A DNA stretch of 23,233 nt from a virus. The notes beneath the pieces were generated by a model. That model ran no database searches and had not been told where the DNA came from. It was given only the letters and a program-made list of their open reading frames with translations. Positions 14,804-22,147 of this stretch are shown piece after piece (the stretch's first letter is position 1; every line of letters begins with the position of its first letter). The position numbers and the translations under genes were made by a program. Where the stretch lies: positions 1-23,233 of the IMG/VR virus record IMGVR_UViG_3300046011_000062. One strand, given 5' to 3'.

Positions 14804-16863
14804 CCAGGGATCTCCACGTTAGACGATATCCCCGCACCAACCTTCGCGGCTTTCAACTGAGCCTCAACTTGAAACTCTTGTTGCTTCAACTGAAGTTCAG
14901 CAGCGGCCTTTTCTCTTGCAAGCTGAATGTCGGCTTGAGCTTTTAGACGTTGAGTTTCAATCGCAGCCATAGCCTTTTGCTGCTCGATCTGAATCTGAGC
15001 TTGAGCTTGCGCCATCATTGCATCCAACGCAGGATTACCCTGTTGCGGTGGAGGCTGGCTAAGCTGCTGGTCAATCTCAGGGGTGATTTCCTTGAAGAAC
15101 TCAGTCGAATCCTTGAACCCTGCGGCCTCGATAAATCTACCGAGAACAGCGCGATACTGGCCAACAGATACCAATGGGTTGTTAGGCCCGTAGGCTTGCA
15201 GAATCGCCTCTTGCTTGGCCATGACCATCTGGAGCATAGCCATCTGCTCGTTTTTGCTTCCTGTACCCAATCCTACGGAAATACTGAGATCGTACTGATT
15301 CGACCACTCTCGCGGATCCATTTCGACGAACTTGCCGCGCATCCTGATAAGACGGGGCTTGTCTTGGTACTTACAGAGAAGATGCAAGATGCCCTTGAAC
15401 AGGCTCTTGACACCCGTCTCAGCGAACAGTCGCGCAATCAACTCCAGCTTGCCCTGTGCAGCGCCCATAGTAGCCGCTACAGCAGCCGCAGTGACGTTTT
15501 GCAATACGTTAGGGTCTAGCCCCTGTTGAGCGTCTGAGACGCCTGTACGCTTGGCCTGGACGTTATCGAAATACCCCAGCATCGGGAATGCGCTGTCAGC
15601 GATATTAGGCACCACCATCGGCTGCACAGCACCGGCAGACTTCATCCGTACAACACCGCCCGGAGTGACGTTCAGCAGGTCGTCGAGGTTAACTTGCCCC
15701 TCGATAGCGCCCATCCGAGCATTGTTCGACAGATACAGGTTATCCAGCGACTGACGCACCAGCGTTGACTTGATGAGCTGGAGATCCATCGTCCGATCAG
15801 CCATCGACTGACCGAAGAACTTGTGCGGGATCGGGAATGGGCAGATCACATGGAACGGTACATAATCCACAGGCACATTGGCTTTAGACCCGTCAGCACG
15901 AGTCAGAATCATCTGATTGCTGAAAAAGATCTGCCGCAGCTCTGCTAAGCCGTCACCGTCGCTGTCAACGTAGATATAGCATTCGAATACCTCGACTTCT
16001 TGCATGGACTCGTCGAGACTTTCCTGCTCGAAAGGTTCTTCCCCAGGCGAATACCGAGCAATACGCTCCTCGGTAAAATCCAGCGAGTTATACGCAGGCA
16101 GGCTTGATACCTCGTCCCGGTCAAACCCCATCGCTACCAAGTCCGACCGTGGCACAAGGCGACGGTGAGCGCAGAACGGCATCTTCTGCTGGCCGAAAAC
16201 ACCTTTCTTGCTAACGATGAATTCCTCTGGCGGCACAGACTCAATCGCCACTCGACCAGACTTGTCCTTCTTTCGGACGGTAATGGTTGTTTTATTGGAC
16301 ACCATAGGCTGACCCATTGGGTCTAGCATTGGTTGCCCATCTGGCCCCATGATTTCCTCAGTCTCTACAGACTGGCCGACAATCTCTCGGGTGCCATCCA
16401 GCATCAACAATGCAATCTCATTGTCAGTGAGGTTCTGATACGTCTCCTCAGTGACATCGATCTGTTCTTCCCAATAGCACTTCAGCGTGCCGGTCTTGGC
16501 AACCAGCGCATCCCAAAACCATTGGTGCAGCAGCGCAAACCCTGGGTTGTCTTTGTAAAACACCCAGTTTCCATAATCGGTCGCTTGCTTAGCGCCTTCC
16601 TCATCCCCAGGGCCAACAGGCTCGTAACGGGCAATATCATCGCTCGCGGTGAATACGCGAATCAACTGAGGCAATGCACCGTCTACAGATTCGGCAACCT
16701 CGCCAGTGACAATCTGGCTGCGCCCGTCGATCTCATTGCCGTACGGGTTTCGTAGGTAGTAATTAAGCGCTTCAGCACGCTGGCCAGTTGTTTCGCTGTC
16801 CAGCATCCCAATAGCGTCGTCGATCTCCGCGCTTACGATTGCGGCAAGGCGTCCTTCATCCAT
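14800..16863 (-). CDS. Portal protein, P22-type (687 aa)
   Basis: The portal is the dodecameric ring at the head vertex through which DNA is packaged and ejected. Matching P22-type features in order are RSQIVTGEVAESVDGALPQL (about residues 48-67), VFYKDNPGFALLHQWFWDALV (about 100-120), SVPPEEFIVSK (about 210), the FHVICPFPIPHKFFGQSMAD stretch (about 340-360) followed by DLQLIKSTLVRQSLDNLYL, and DAQQGLDPNVLQNVTAAAV (about 440). The C-terminus is a long Gln/Ala-rich coiled coil that could form a barrel into the head, as in P22. The start at 16863 has GAGGG with 7 nt spacing and lies 31 nt inside the preceding small gene. Length is close to P22 gp1 (about 725 aa). Confidence 0.9.
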   Translation of the reverse strand: MDEGRLAAIVSAEIDDAIGMLDSETTGQRAEALNYYLRNPYGNEIDGRSQIVTGEVAESVDGALPQLIRVFTASDDIARYEPVGPGDEEGAKQATDYGNWVFYKDNPGFALLHQWFWDALVAKTGTLKCYWEEQIDVTEETYQNLTDNEIALLMLDGTREIVGQSVETEEIMGPDGQPMLDPMGQPMVSNKTTITVRKKDKSGRVAIESVPPEEFIVSKKGVFGQQKMPFCAHRRLVPRSDLVAMGFDRDEVSSLPAYNSLDFTEERIARYSPGEEPFEQESLDESMQEVEVFECYIYVDSDGDGLAELRQIFFSNQMILTRADGSKANVPVDYVPFHVICPFPIPHKFFGQSMADRTMDLQLIKSTLVRQSLDNLYLSNNARMGAIEGQVNLDDLLNVTPGGVVRMKSAGAVQPMVVPNIADSAFPMLGYFDNVQAKRTGVSDAQQGLDPNVLQNVTAAAVAATMGAAQGKLELIARLFAETGVKSLFKGILHLLCKYQDKPRLIRMRGKFVEMDPREWSNQYDLSISVGLGTGSKNEQMAMLQMVMAKQEAILQAYGPNNPLVSVGQYRAVLGRFIEAAGFKDSTEFFKEITPEIDQQLSQPPPQQGNPALDAMMAQAQAQIQIEQQKAMAAIETQRLKAQADIQLAREKAAAELQLKQQEFQVEAQLKAAKVGAGISSNVEIPG

Positions 16864-17000
16864 TTCTCAGCCCTCTTGATGTATGGCCGTTTTTCGGGTT
16901 GCTCCAGCATTTGCCGCAACTCCTCGATTTGTTTGCGTAGCTCAGCCATATCTTTTTCGTACTGCTGGCGCATAACAATATGACCCTGCGGAATCATCAT
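16833..17000 (-). CDS. Small coiled-coil protein between terminase and portal (55 aa)
   Basis: This short gene begins at the ATG that overlaps the terminase stop as ATGA; GAGG lies 8 nt upstream. A second ATG follows directly. The product (MMIPQGHIVMRQQYEKDMAE, then LRKQIEELRQMLEQPEKRPY and a basic end) has a heptad-like helix at about residues 11-34 with Leu/Ile/Met spacing that suggests a short coiled coil. It overlaps the portal start by 31 nt in another frame. Short coiled-coil ORFs between terL and portal are common in related phages, so I take it as real. The function is unknown. Confidence 0.65.
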   Translation of the reverse strand: MMIPQGHIVMRQQYEKDMAELRKQIEELRQMLEQPEKRPYIKRAEKWMKDALPQS

Positions 17001-18262
17001 ACAACCCACCTCGTATTGACCTGAATGGATTTACCCCAGGTCGATTGCGTATCATTGAGCCCGATTGCGAGATACCGAAAAGCGTCCGATCCATGACTAG
17101 ACCAGTCGTGCATTGGCCTATCATAGAACACTTTCCGCTTTTCGTCGAAGTCTCTACGATAATTTCGCAAACAATTCAACCCCTCGCTAACCTGTGGTAC
17201 GTTAAACCAGCACCTTGGAAGCATTCTCCTGACTGCCTGTATCCCATCGTCTACAGACATTCTTGGCGCAATCCTGCAATCCAATCCTGCCGATTGCAAA
17301 ACCTCCAGCCGAGACTTCCCAGTGCCTAATTCCCTGACCTGGATGTCGTGCGGGACAATATGCTCGGCTTTCAACCAATCCCGTTCTCTGAGCGTTCGGA
17401 CATACCAATCAAGACCAACGCCGTGGTTCTCGATGTAATCCAGCAGGCGAATCTCCTGGCCATGTACCTGCGCCACCCAAATAGCCGTTGAATCCCCGAT
17501 TCCCAAGTCCCAGGCTGCTATGGTCTTGCAAAGGTCATCCCGCTTGATCTCGCAGAATCGACCCTCGCCTTCCATCTGATTGAGTTGGTGGCCGTAATAC
17601 GCACCCTCGATAGCAGCGTGGAAAGAGCACTCAAACTCTTGGTCGTACTTATCCCGACCCATCTCGTGCAGAGCATCATCCAACTCAGCCTGCGGGAGAA
17701 TCCCTGTCTTGCTGGCCTTGAACTCCAGCAGCTTCCATCCTGGCTCTGTGATCGCCCTGTTTCGCAGGTCGTAAAAGTGGTTCTGACCCTTTGGCGTCCC
17801 AATAAAGAGTGCCCATCCTTGTCTGTCAGCTAGGGCAGGGCGGATAACCTCGTTCCAGATCTTCGGGTTTTGGTCGCCAACCTCATCCAGCACCACCCCG
17901 TCGAAATAACTCCCGCGAAGGCTGTCAGGATTGTCTGACCCGTATAGCCCGATGCGCCGATCCCAGAAGTCCACCCGCAACTCTGAGATATTGGCCGTGC
18001 CACCAAGAGGCTGAGCAAAGTGAGTCAAATAGTCCCAAGCTACTCGTTTGGCTTGCGAGTATGTCGGGGCGATATAAGCGTATCTCGGGCGCTCCTTCTG
18101 GCAGAGCACCGCAGACTTGATGAGCTGATTGATTGCTGAAACAGTCTTGCCTAAACGCCTGTGGGCAACTACAACGGCAAAACGGTGGTTTTCGAGAGCA
18201 CTGTGGATCTCGATTTGCGACTCTCGTGGAGCGTAAGGAATTACGATTTCTCTGACGCCCAT
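16997..18262 (-). CDS. terL: Terminase large subunit (421 aa)
   Basis: This is the ATPase-nuclease that drives DNA into the procapsid. The ATPase motifs are a Walker A variant AHRRLGKT (residues 33-40), a Walker B VVLDE (123-127) and a coupling motif GTPKG (155-159). The C-terminal RNase H-like nuclease has its first Asp in AAWDLGIGDSTA (D252, D257) and a last Asp in HGSDAFRY near residue 395. At 421 residues it is shorter than many TerL proteins (often 460-600), but all motifs are present, so it looks complete. It overlaps the small-subunit gene by 22 nt and ends in an ATGA with the next small gene. Confidence 0.93.
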   Translation of the reverse strand: MGVREIVIPYAPRESQIEIHSALENHRFAVVVAHRRLGKTVSAINQLIKSAVLCQKERPRYAYIAPTYSQAKRVAWDYLTHFAQPLGGTANISELRVDFWDRRIGLYGSDNPDSLRGSYFDGVVLDEVGDQNPKIWNEVIRPALADRQGWALFIGTPKGQNHFYDLRNRAITEPGWKLLEFKASKTGILPQAELDDALHEMGRDKYDQEFECSFHAAIEGAYYGHQLNQMEGEGRFCEIKRDDLCKTIAAWDLGIGDSTAIWVAQVHGQEIRLLDYIENHGVGLDWYVRTLRERDWLKAEHIVPHDIQVRELGTGKSRLEVLQSAGLDCRIAPRMSVDDGIQAVRRMLPRCWFNVPQVSEGLNCLRNYRRDFDEKRKVFYDRPMHDWSSHGSDAFRYLAIGLNDTQSTWGKSIQVNTRWVV

Positions 18263-18579
18263 GTCACCGACATTTTCAACGGTTCACCTTCAGAATTAGC
18301 GTGTTCCAACACATGATGCTCACGCCACTGAGCACGGGTTTTCAGCCAAAATATCATTGCCGCCGTGTTTCCAGCCTTTGCCTGCTGGAAAAGCGTCTGT
18401 GCAACAGCAGCGTTGGCCTCCATCCGACCTTCAGTTAACTCCTTTTTGTAGTGCTTTGTAAGCGTGTCGTGGTCAATCTCTAGCTTGTCTGCAATGTCAA
18501 CATAGCGCACCCCGACAGCGGATAGCGTCTTGACTAGCCGACGATCCTCATCTGACGGTTTATGCCGCTTGCCTTGCAT
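18241..18579 (-). CDS. terS: Probable terminase small subunit (112 aa)
   Basis: The small subunit binds the packaging site and regulates TerL. The N-terminal region (residues about 8-42, DEDRRLVKTLSAVGVRYVDI then ADKLEIDHDTLTKHYKKEL) reads as a helix-turn-helix of the kind used for pac/cos recognition. The C-terminal part (AQTLFQQAKAGNTAAMIFWL then KTRAQWRE) is a pattern familiar from phage small terminases. It sits directly before terL and overlaps it by 22 nt; its own start overlaps the methyltransferase gene by 20 nt. The assignment rests on these motifs plus position. Confidence 0.8.
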   Translation of the reverse strand: MQGKRHKPSDEDRRLVKTLSAVGVRYVDIADKLEIDHDTLTKHYKKELTEGRMEANAAVAQTLFQQAKAGNTAAMIFWLKTRAQWREHHVLEHANSEGEPLKMSVTWASEKS

Positions 18580-19798
18580 TTTTTATATCCGAAAGTTCAT
18601 TAAATGACTGACCAGTTTCCTCTAGCGTCGCGGTCTTGCCGGTAAAGTCTTGCCAGCGTTTAATGATTACGTCGCAGTACTTTGGGTCAAGTTCCATCAA
18701 TCGTGACACGCGCCCGTTCTTCTCGGCAGCTATCATGGTTGTGCCAGAGCCGCCGAACGAGTCAAGCACGATATCGCCGCCCTTCGTGTTGTTCAGCAGT
18801 TGGTACTCAAACAACGCCACCGGCTTCATCGTCGGGTGTTCTGCGTTTCGAGACGGTCTATCAAATTCTAGGATTGTTGTTTGCTTTCGATCTGCTGCCC
18901 ACAGGTGTCCAGCACCATCCTTCCAACCGTACAGACATGGCTCGTGCTTCCAATGGTAATCCTGACGCCCCATCACCATCGTTTGCTTCTTCCAAATCAA
19001 ACACTGGCGCACCTTCCATCCAGCATCTTGAGCCGCGCCCCTAAAGTTATACCCTTCCGAGTCAGCATGCCAAATGTAAAACACCGCCCCAGCCTTCATA
19101 ACCGCATCCGCAGCGACATAACTATCCCGCAGAAACTGTCGAAACTGGTCGTCGCTCATTGAGTCGTTCTGAATCTTTAGGGCATCTTTTGTTTTACCCT
19201 CATAGGCAACGTTGTATGGAGGATCAGTCAGCCACATATCAACAGACTGACCTTGGCATAATTCCTCGAGCGCCTCAATACTAGTAGAGTCTCCACACAT
19301 CAACCGATGCTTGCCAAGCAGCCATACGTCACCCAACTTTGTGACGGGATCAACCGGAGCCTCTGGAACCTCGTCCTCGTCCGTCAGCCCTTCCGTCAAC
19401 TCTACCGGCATCAGCGCAGCAATCTCATCGGCTGAGAATCCGGTTAGGTCTGTGTCAAACCCTAGGTCTTTCAAGTCGGCAAGCTCAATCGCCAGCAGAC
19501 TGTTGTCCCAATCAGCGTTCAGCGCCAACTTATTGTCAGCCAGGATGTAAGCCTTGCGCTGCATCTCCGTAAGATGCGACAACCTTACAGCAGGAACCGT
19601 ATCTTTGCCTAGCTTGCGAGCAGCCATCACCCTGCCGTGGCCAGCAATAATACTGTTGTCGTCGGCTATCAAGACAGGATTGTTAAACCCGAACTCTTTG
19701 ATTGACGCTGCAATCTGTGCAACCTGCGCGTCCGAATGAGTCCTGGCGTTGTTAACATAAGGGATCAGATTTTCGATGCTGATCTGCTCTACCTGCAT
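18560..19798 (-). CDS. ParB-like domain fused to an adenine-type DNA methyltransferase (412 aa)
   Basis: Residues 1-95 form a ParB/sulfiredoxin-like domain: IENLIPYVNNARTHSD, then SIKEFGFNNPVLI and IIAGHGRVMAARKLG (GHGR at 53-56), known in phage ParB-nuclease fusions. Residues about 150-400 are a class beta methyltransferase: DPPY (192-195) comes before FGGSGTT (348-354), with the target-recognition region between. DPPY favours N6-adenine over N4-cytosine. The start chosen is the ATG at 19798, which has AGGAG with 5-6 nt spacing; an in-frame ATG at 19819 overlaps the oxygenase stop as ATGA but has no Shine-Dalgarno. Position next to the terminase suggests marking phage DNA against restriction or for packaging (inference). 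Confidence 0.9.
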   Translation of the reverse strand: MQVEQISIENLIPYVNNARTHSDAQVAQIAASIKEFGFNNPVLIADDNSIIAGHGRVMAARKLGKDTVPAVRLSHLTEMQRKAYILADNKLALNADWDNSLLAIELADLKDLGFDTDLTGFSADEIAALMPVELTEGLTDEDEVPEAPVDPVTKLGDVWLLGKHRLMCGDSTSIEALEELCQGQSVDMWLTDPPYNVAYEGKTKDALKIQNDSMSDDQFRQFLRDSYVAADAVMKAGAVFYIWHADSEGYNFRGAAQDAGWKVRQCLIWKKQTMVMGRQDYHWKHEPCLYGWKDGAGHLWAADRKQTTILEFDRPSRNAEHPTMKPVALFEYQLLNNTKGGDIVLDSFGGSGTTMIAAEKNGRVSRLMELDPKYCDVIIKRWQDFTGKTATLEETGQSFNELSDIKNARQAA

Positions 19799-19815
19799 AC
19801 GCACTCCTACTAAAG

Positions 19816-20499
19816 TCATGCGAGTTTACTACGCTTTGCTATCAATTCGCTAATATACGGGTCGTTTTCCTGTTCTTTGGTCGGCGCATATAACGCTCGC
19901 TGACGGTTATCTGTTATTCCTGGCTGGCATAGATAGTACATAGCTAGACTGTTTCTGGTGACGTTATCAGGACAATCTATCGGCTCCGGTAGTCCATGCC
20001 ATGAACCACGAGTATCGAAAATGACCGCTCGGTTAAATACTGGAGTGATCTCTTTTACCAACTTTTTCCTGCCGTCGTACAGTCCTAGATGCCCACCCCA
20101 GTCTTCATCCCAGTCCGGCGTCAGGTAAACGATGACGTTTAGCCTGCGCTGAAGGTTCAGCTTTGGATGGATGTTGTAATCCAGATGCACATTGAGCTTT
20201 CCACCTTTGCCGTGCTGATGGAGTCCACCACCGTGCAAACCGTAGTCAGCAATGATGTGCTCACCTATTAATGAGCCAAACTCGCCTGCAAGCCCCGCTA
20301 AGGTTGTCAACGCTCTGTAGGTGGCTGGCCCGAATCTCTGCCAGTTGTTGCAGGTTTGCTTGGTCTCTAACGGGTTGTCGTATCGGAACCAGCACGGGTC
20401 GTCTTGATGTGGGAACTCTGCGGCTATTTCGTCTGCCTCTTGTAGACAGTCATCAGCTATTGCATGCCAAAATGGCTTGTGGAATATCGTTAGGTTCAC
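19816..20499 (-). CDS. 2-oxoglutarate/Fe(II)-dependent dioxygenase (227 aa)
   Basis: The fold is a prolyl-4-hydroxylase-like double-stranded beta helix that uses 2-oxoglutarate, O2 and Fe(II). The iron ligands are visible as HxD in KLNVHLDYNIHP (H105, D107) and the distal His in GSWHGLPEP (H168); the 2-oxoglutarate-binding Arg is R182 in TRNSLAMYYL. NVIVYLTPDWDEDWGGHLGLYD (between residues 121 and 142; YLTPDWDEDWGGHLGLYD is typical) is also a family hallmark. The start is GTG, overlapping the upstream stop as GTGA, without a strong Shine-Dalgarno, so coupling is likely. Such enzymes are common in aquatic phages; the substrate could be a protein residue, a nucleobase or a lipopolysaccharide component, and nothing here decides it. 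Confidence 0.88.
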   Translation of the reverse strand: MNLTIFHKPFWHAIADDCLQEADEIAAEFPHQDDPCWFRYDNPLETKQTCNNWQRFGPATYRALTTLAGLAGEFGSLIGEHIIADYGLHGGGLHQHGKGGKLNVHLDYNIHPKLNLQRRLNVIVYLTPDWDEDWGGHLGLYDGRKKLVKEITPVFNRAVIFDTRGSWHGLPEPIDCPDNVTRNSLAMYYLCQPGITDNRQRALYAPTKEQENDPYISELIAKRSKLA

Positions 20500-20789
20500 T
20501 TTTTATTTCGTTGGCTGATAGCCTTTGCCTTAGCCTTGGCGTCCGCTTTGGATGACGCGCCCCACGCTCTCAGCGACAGCAACAACCGGGTAGGCTCACC
20601 GTTCTTGTACTCCGGCCCAGGCATGTTCCCCATTCTTGCCAGAAACGATGCTCGCCTCGGATTATCGCCAGACTTGACAGGAGCCTTTAGATTGCTCCCA
20701 GGGTTCTCTCGCTCGTAAGACTTGCGTCCAGCCTCATTCAACCCGCCTTTGGGGTTCTTGCCAGCCTTGCGAGTCCACGCCGCACTCAT
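20496..20789 (-). CDS. Conserved basic phage protein of unknown function (97 aa)
   Basis: The frame is open upstream to 20870, but the ATG at 20789 overlaps the preceding stop as ATGA and begins the conserved sequence, so it is the start. The product is Lys/Arg/Gly/Pro-rich and strikingly conserved in pattern: AWTRKAGKNPKGGLNEAGRK, then SGDNPRRASFLARMGNMPGP and SLRAWGASSKADAKAKAKAI. I recognise this as a small protein seen in many aquatic phages (a domain of unknown function), but I know no established role. The basic charge and lack of Cys or hydrophobic segments are compatible with nucleic-acid binding (inference). Confidence 0.8.
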   Translation of the reverse strand: MSAAWTRKAGKNPKGGLNEAGRKSYERENPGSNLKAPVKSGDNPRRASFLARMGNMPGPEYKNGEPTRLLLSLRAWGASSKADAKAKAKAISQRNKK

Positions 20790-21100
20790 TCTTCTTCCAG
20801 CAGCTTGGCAATTTTCAGCAGGATCTTCTGCTTGGGGTTCATTCCCTTGACAGGGCCACCAGACAGCCAACGATCACAGGTCATATCCTCGCTACACACA
20901 AAGTCGTTCTGCGTGCAATACCCATAATCATCGTCATCCGTGCCCATGCACTCCATCATCTCCGGTGTCTGGATGAAAGCTCCACATTTGCCGCAGGAGT
21001 ATTCCTCCTCGTCGGCTTCCCGGTAATTGGCAGCAGATACCGCCTTTTCGCGGTTTTTATCGTTTGCCTTCTGATCCTGCGTAACAATTGGGCAGTTCAT
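20786..21100 (-). CDS. Cys-rich small protein, probable metal or Fe-S binding (104 aa)
   Basis: After a charged N-terminus (residues 1-33) come six Cys: C36 and C39 (CGKC), C51, C62, C69 and C75, within YREADEEEYSCGKCGAF, YGYCTQNDFVCSEDMTC and DRW. The YxxAxxxxxxCGxC...YC...DFxV.....CDxW layout is common in small phage proteins and recalls a zinc or HiPIP-like iron-sulfur cluster site; the metal cannot be told from sequence. An acidic DDDD stretch lies at residues 55-58. It starts in ATGA with the 29-aa gene and ends in ATGA with the 97-aa gene. The role is unknown. Confidence 0.8.
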   Translation of the reverse strand: MNCPIVTQDQKANDKNREKAVSAANYREADEEEYSCGKCGAFIQTPEMMECMGTDDDDYGYCTQNDFVCSEDMTCDRWLSGGPVKGMNPKQKILLKIAKLLEEE

Positions 21101-21186
21101 TTCTTTTTACTCGGATAGGCTGGAGCGTTGTTCTTGGCAGGCTTTGGTTTCTTTTTGTAATTCGGCTGGTTGGTAGTACCCATCAT
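21097..21186 (-). CDS. Tiny Lys-rich protein (28-29 aa)
   Basis: The frame ATG-ATG-GGT... encodes MMGTTNQPNYKKKPKPAKNN followed by APAYPSKKK and a TGA. The first ATG overlaps the upstream stop as ATGA; AGGA lies 4 nt before it and 7 nt before the second ATG at 21183, which is therefore the likelier start. The TGA overlaps the ATG of the Cys-rich gene. The product is basic and disordered-looking. Seamless ATGA coupling on both sides and good ribosome-binding context are the evidence that it is translated. Confidence 0.55.
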   Translation of the reverse strand: MMGTTNQPNYKKKPKPAKNNAPAYPSKKK

Positions 21187-21338
21187 TTTTTCCTTGCTGC
21201 GCGGAGGTTATCAATTAAATTTGGATAGGGTCTGCCAGCAGCCTTAGCCATCGCCTTTGCCGACTTCTTTTCCTTGGCCGACAACGGGTCAGGTTTGCCC
21301 AGCTTTTTAGGACGGGGCTTATCCCAGATCGCTTTCAT
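21183..21338 (-). CDS. Small basic protein (51 aa)
   Basis: This gene encodes MKAIWDKPRPKKLGKPDPLS, then AKEKKSAKAMAKAAGRPYPN and LIDNLRAARKK. The AGRPYPNLIDNLRAA end is a recognisable sequence in small phage proteins. It starts in an ATGA overlap with the 52-aa gene and ends in ATGA with the 29-aa gene. The product is rich in Lys and Ala with one likely helix in the middle. The function is unknown; nucleic-acid binding is possible from charge alone. Confidence 0.7.
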   Translation of the reverse strand: MKAIWDKPRPKKLGKPDPLSAKEKKSAKAMAKAAGRPYPNLIDNLRAARKK

Positions 21339-21493
21339 TTTTTGCGCCCAGGCATCTTGGCGTATGCCTTCTTGGGAGTTTTCTCGATCATCTCTTTGGC
21401 CACAGACATTGGCACACCGACTTTCTTAGCCATCTTCTTGCTGCCAGCGGCTGCGTACATGAGCCTTTGCTGGGCTTTGCTGGTGATAGGCAT
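21335..21493 (-). CDS. Small basic protein (52 aa)
   Basis: This gene encodes MPITSKAQQRLMYAAAGSKK, then MAKKVGVPMSVAKEMIEKTP and KKAYAKMPGRKK. The SKAQQRLMYAAAGS...GVPxSVAKEM(I/V) layout is a conserved pattern in small phage and bacterial proteins of unknown function. The Shine-Dalgarno is GGAGG with 5 nt spacing to the ATG at 21493, overlapping the end of the glycosyltransferase gene, whose stop lies at the same point. It ends in ATGA with the 51-aa gene. Confidence 0.75.
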   Translation of the reverse strand: MPITSKAQQRLMYAAAGSKKMAKKVGVPMSVAKEMIEKTPKKAYAKMPGRKK

Positions 21494-22147
21494 TTAATCC
21501 TCCACATAATGTTCGAGATGACCAATCCGGCCACGTACCCCTATTTTACCCACTTCGTACAAAATGTCACGTGGTAGGAATTTCCAGAATCCATGCTCTA
21601 AATCGAATACCCGACCAGACTCCCATTGCCGCCAATGGAATTGCTGTATTTCTCCCAGCACACGCCTGATTTCAGGCACCAGCTCTCTTGAGAATGAATA
21701 GAGCCGGGTCATCAGCATTCCGTCTGTCCCGCACTCCTCCTGGCTAAACCCGGTCGGCAATCTCTCGCGGAAGGTCGCAAGTTTGTGACTCTCAGGGTCG
21801 AAGTCGTCCGTCAGCACATATCGCCCAGACAGTTTAAACACGCGATCAGCATAGATCGGCTGACGTAAAAGCTCCCTAGTGGTATACGCCTCTGTCGCTG
21901 ACTTTCGGAACCCAAGATTCCACGGTTTGCTGGCAACAAACTTGACATGCTCGTCATCCCAGAACGGGAATAATCTAGCCCTAGCTGGCAAACACCCCAC
22001 AAACGCGCTAGAAAGGGCTACAGGCGACGATTCTGCGATCCAGATCTCCGCAGTAGGGTAGCGCGTCCAAATCGATTCTAGCGTCTCCAATGTTTCCTGT
22101 AGACGACGATCATCGTTGCATATTGCGCTGTTGACGATAAACAGCAT
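21494..22147 (-). CDS. Glycosyltransferase-like protein (217 aa)
   Basis: A longer frame begins with GTG at 22174, but the ATG at 22147 has GGAGGG with 7 nt spacing and overlaps the upstream stop as TGATG, so it is preferred. The product begins MLFIVNSAICNDD and continues RRLQETLETLESIWTRYPTA, the pattern of a nucleotide-sugar binding fold, and contains VFKLSGRYVLTDDFD (about residues 103-117), a motif typical of GT-A-like proteins encoded near sugar genes of phages and giant viruses. A canonical DxD is less clear (DDFD at 114-117 is a candidate). It is paired with the preceding GT32-like gene, so both probably act on the same glycan. Confidence 0.65.
   Translation of the reverse strand: MLFIVNSAICNDDRRLQETLETLESIWTRYPTAEIWIAESSPVALSSAFVGCLPARARLFPFWDDEHVKFVASKPWNLGFRKSATEAYTTRELLRQPIYADRVFKLSGRYVLTDDFDPESHKLATFRERLPTGFSQEECGTDGMLMTRLYSFSRELVPEIRRVLGEIQQFHWRQWESGRVFDLEHGFWKFLPRDILYEVGKIGVRGRIGHLEHYVED

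Noticed and set aside
20496-20870. Longer start at 20870 for the basic 97-aa protein.
   Set aside because: It would add 27 residues that are antisense-like Cys/Trp/Gln sequence overlapping the Cys-rich gene; the ATG at 20789 has the ATGA junction seen throughout.
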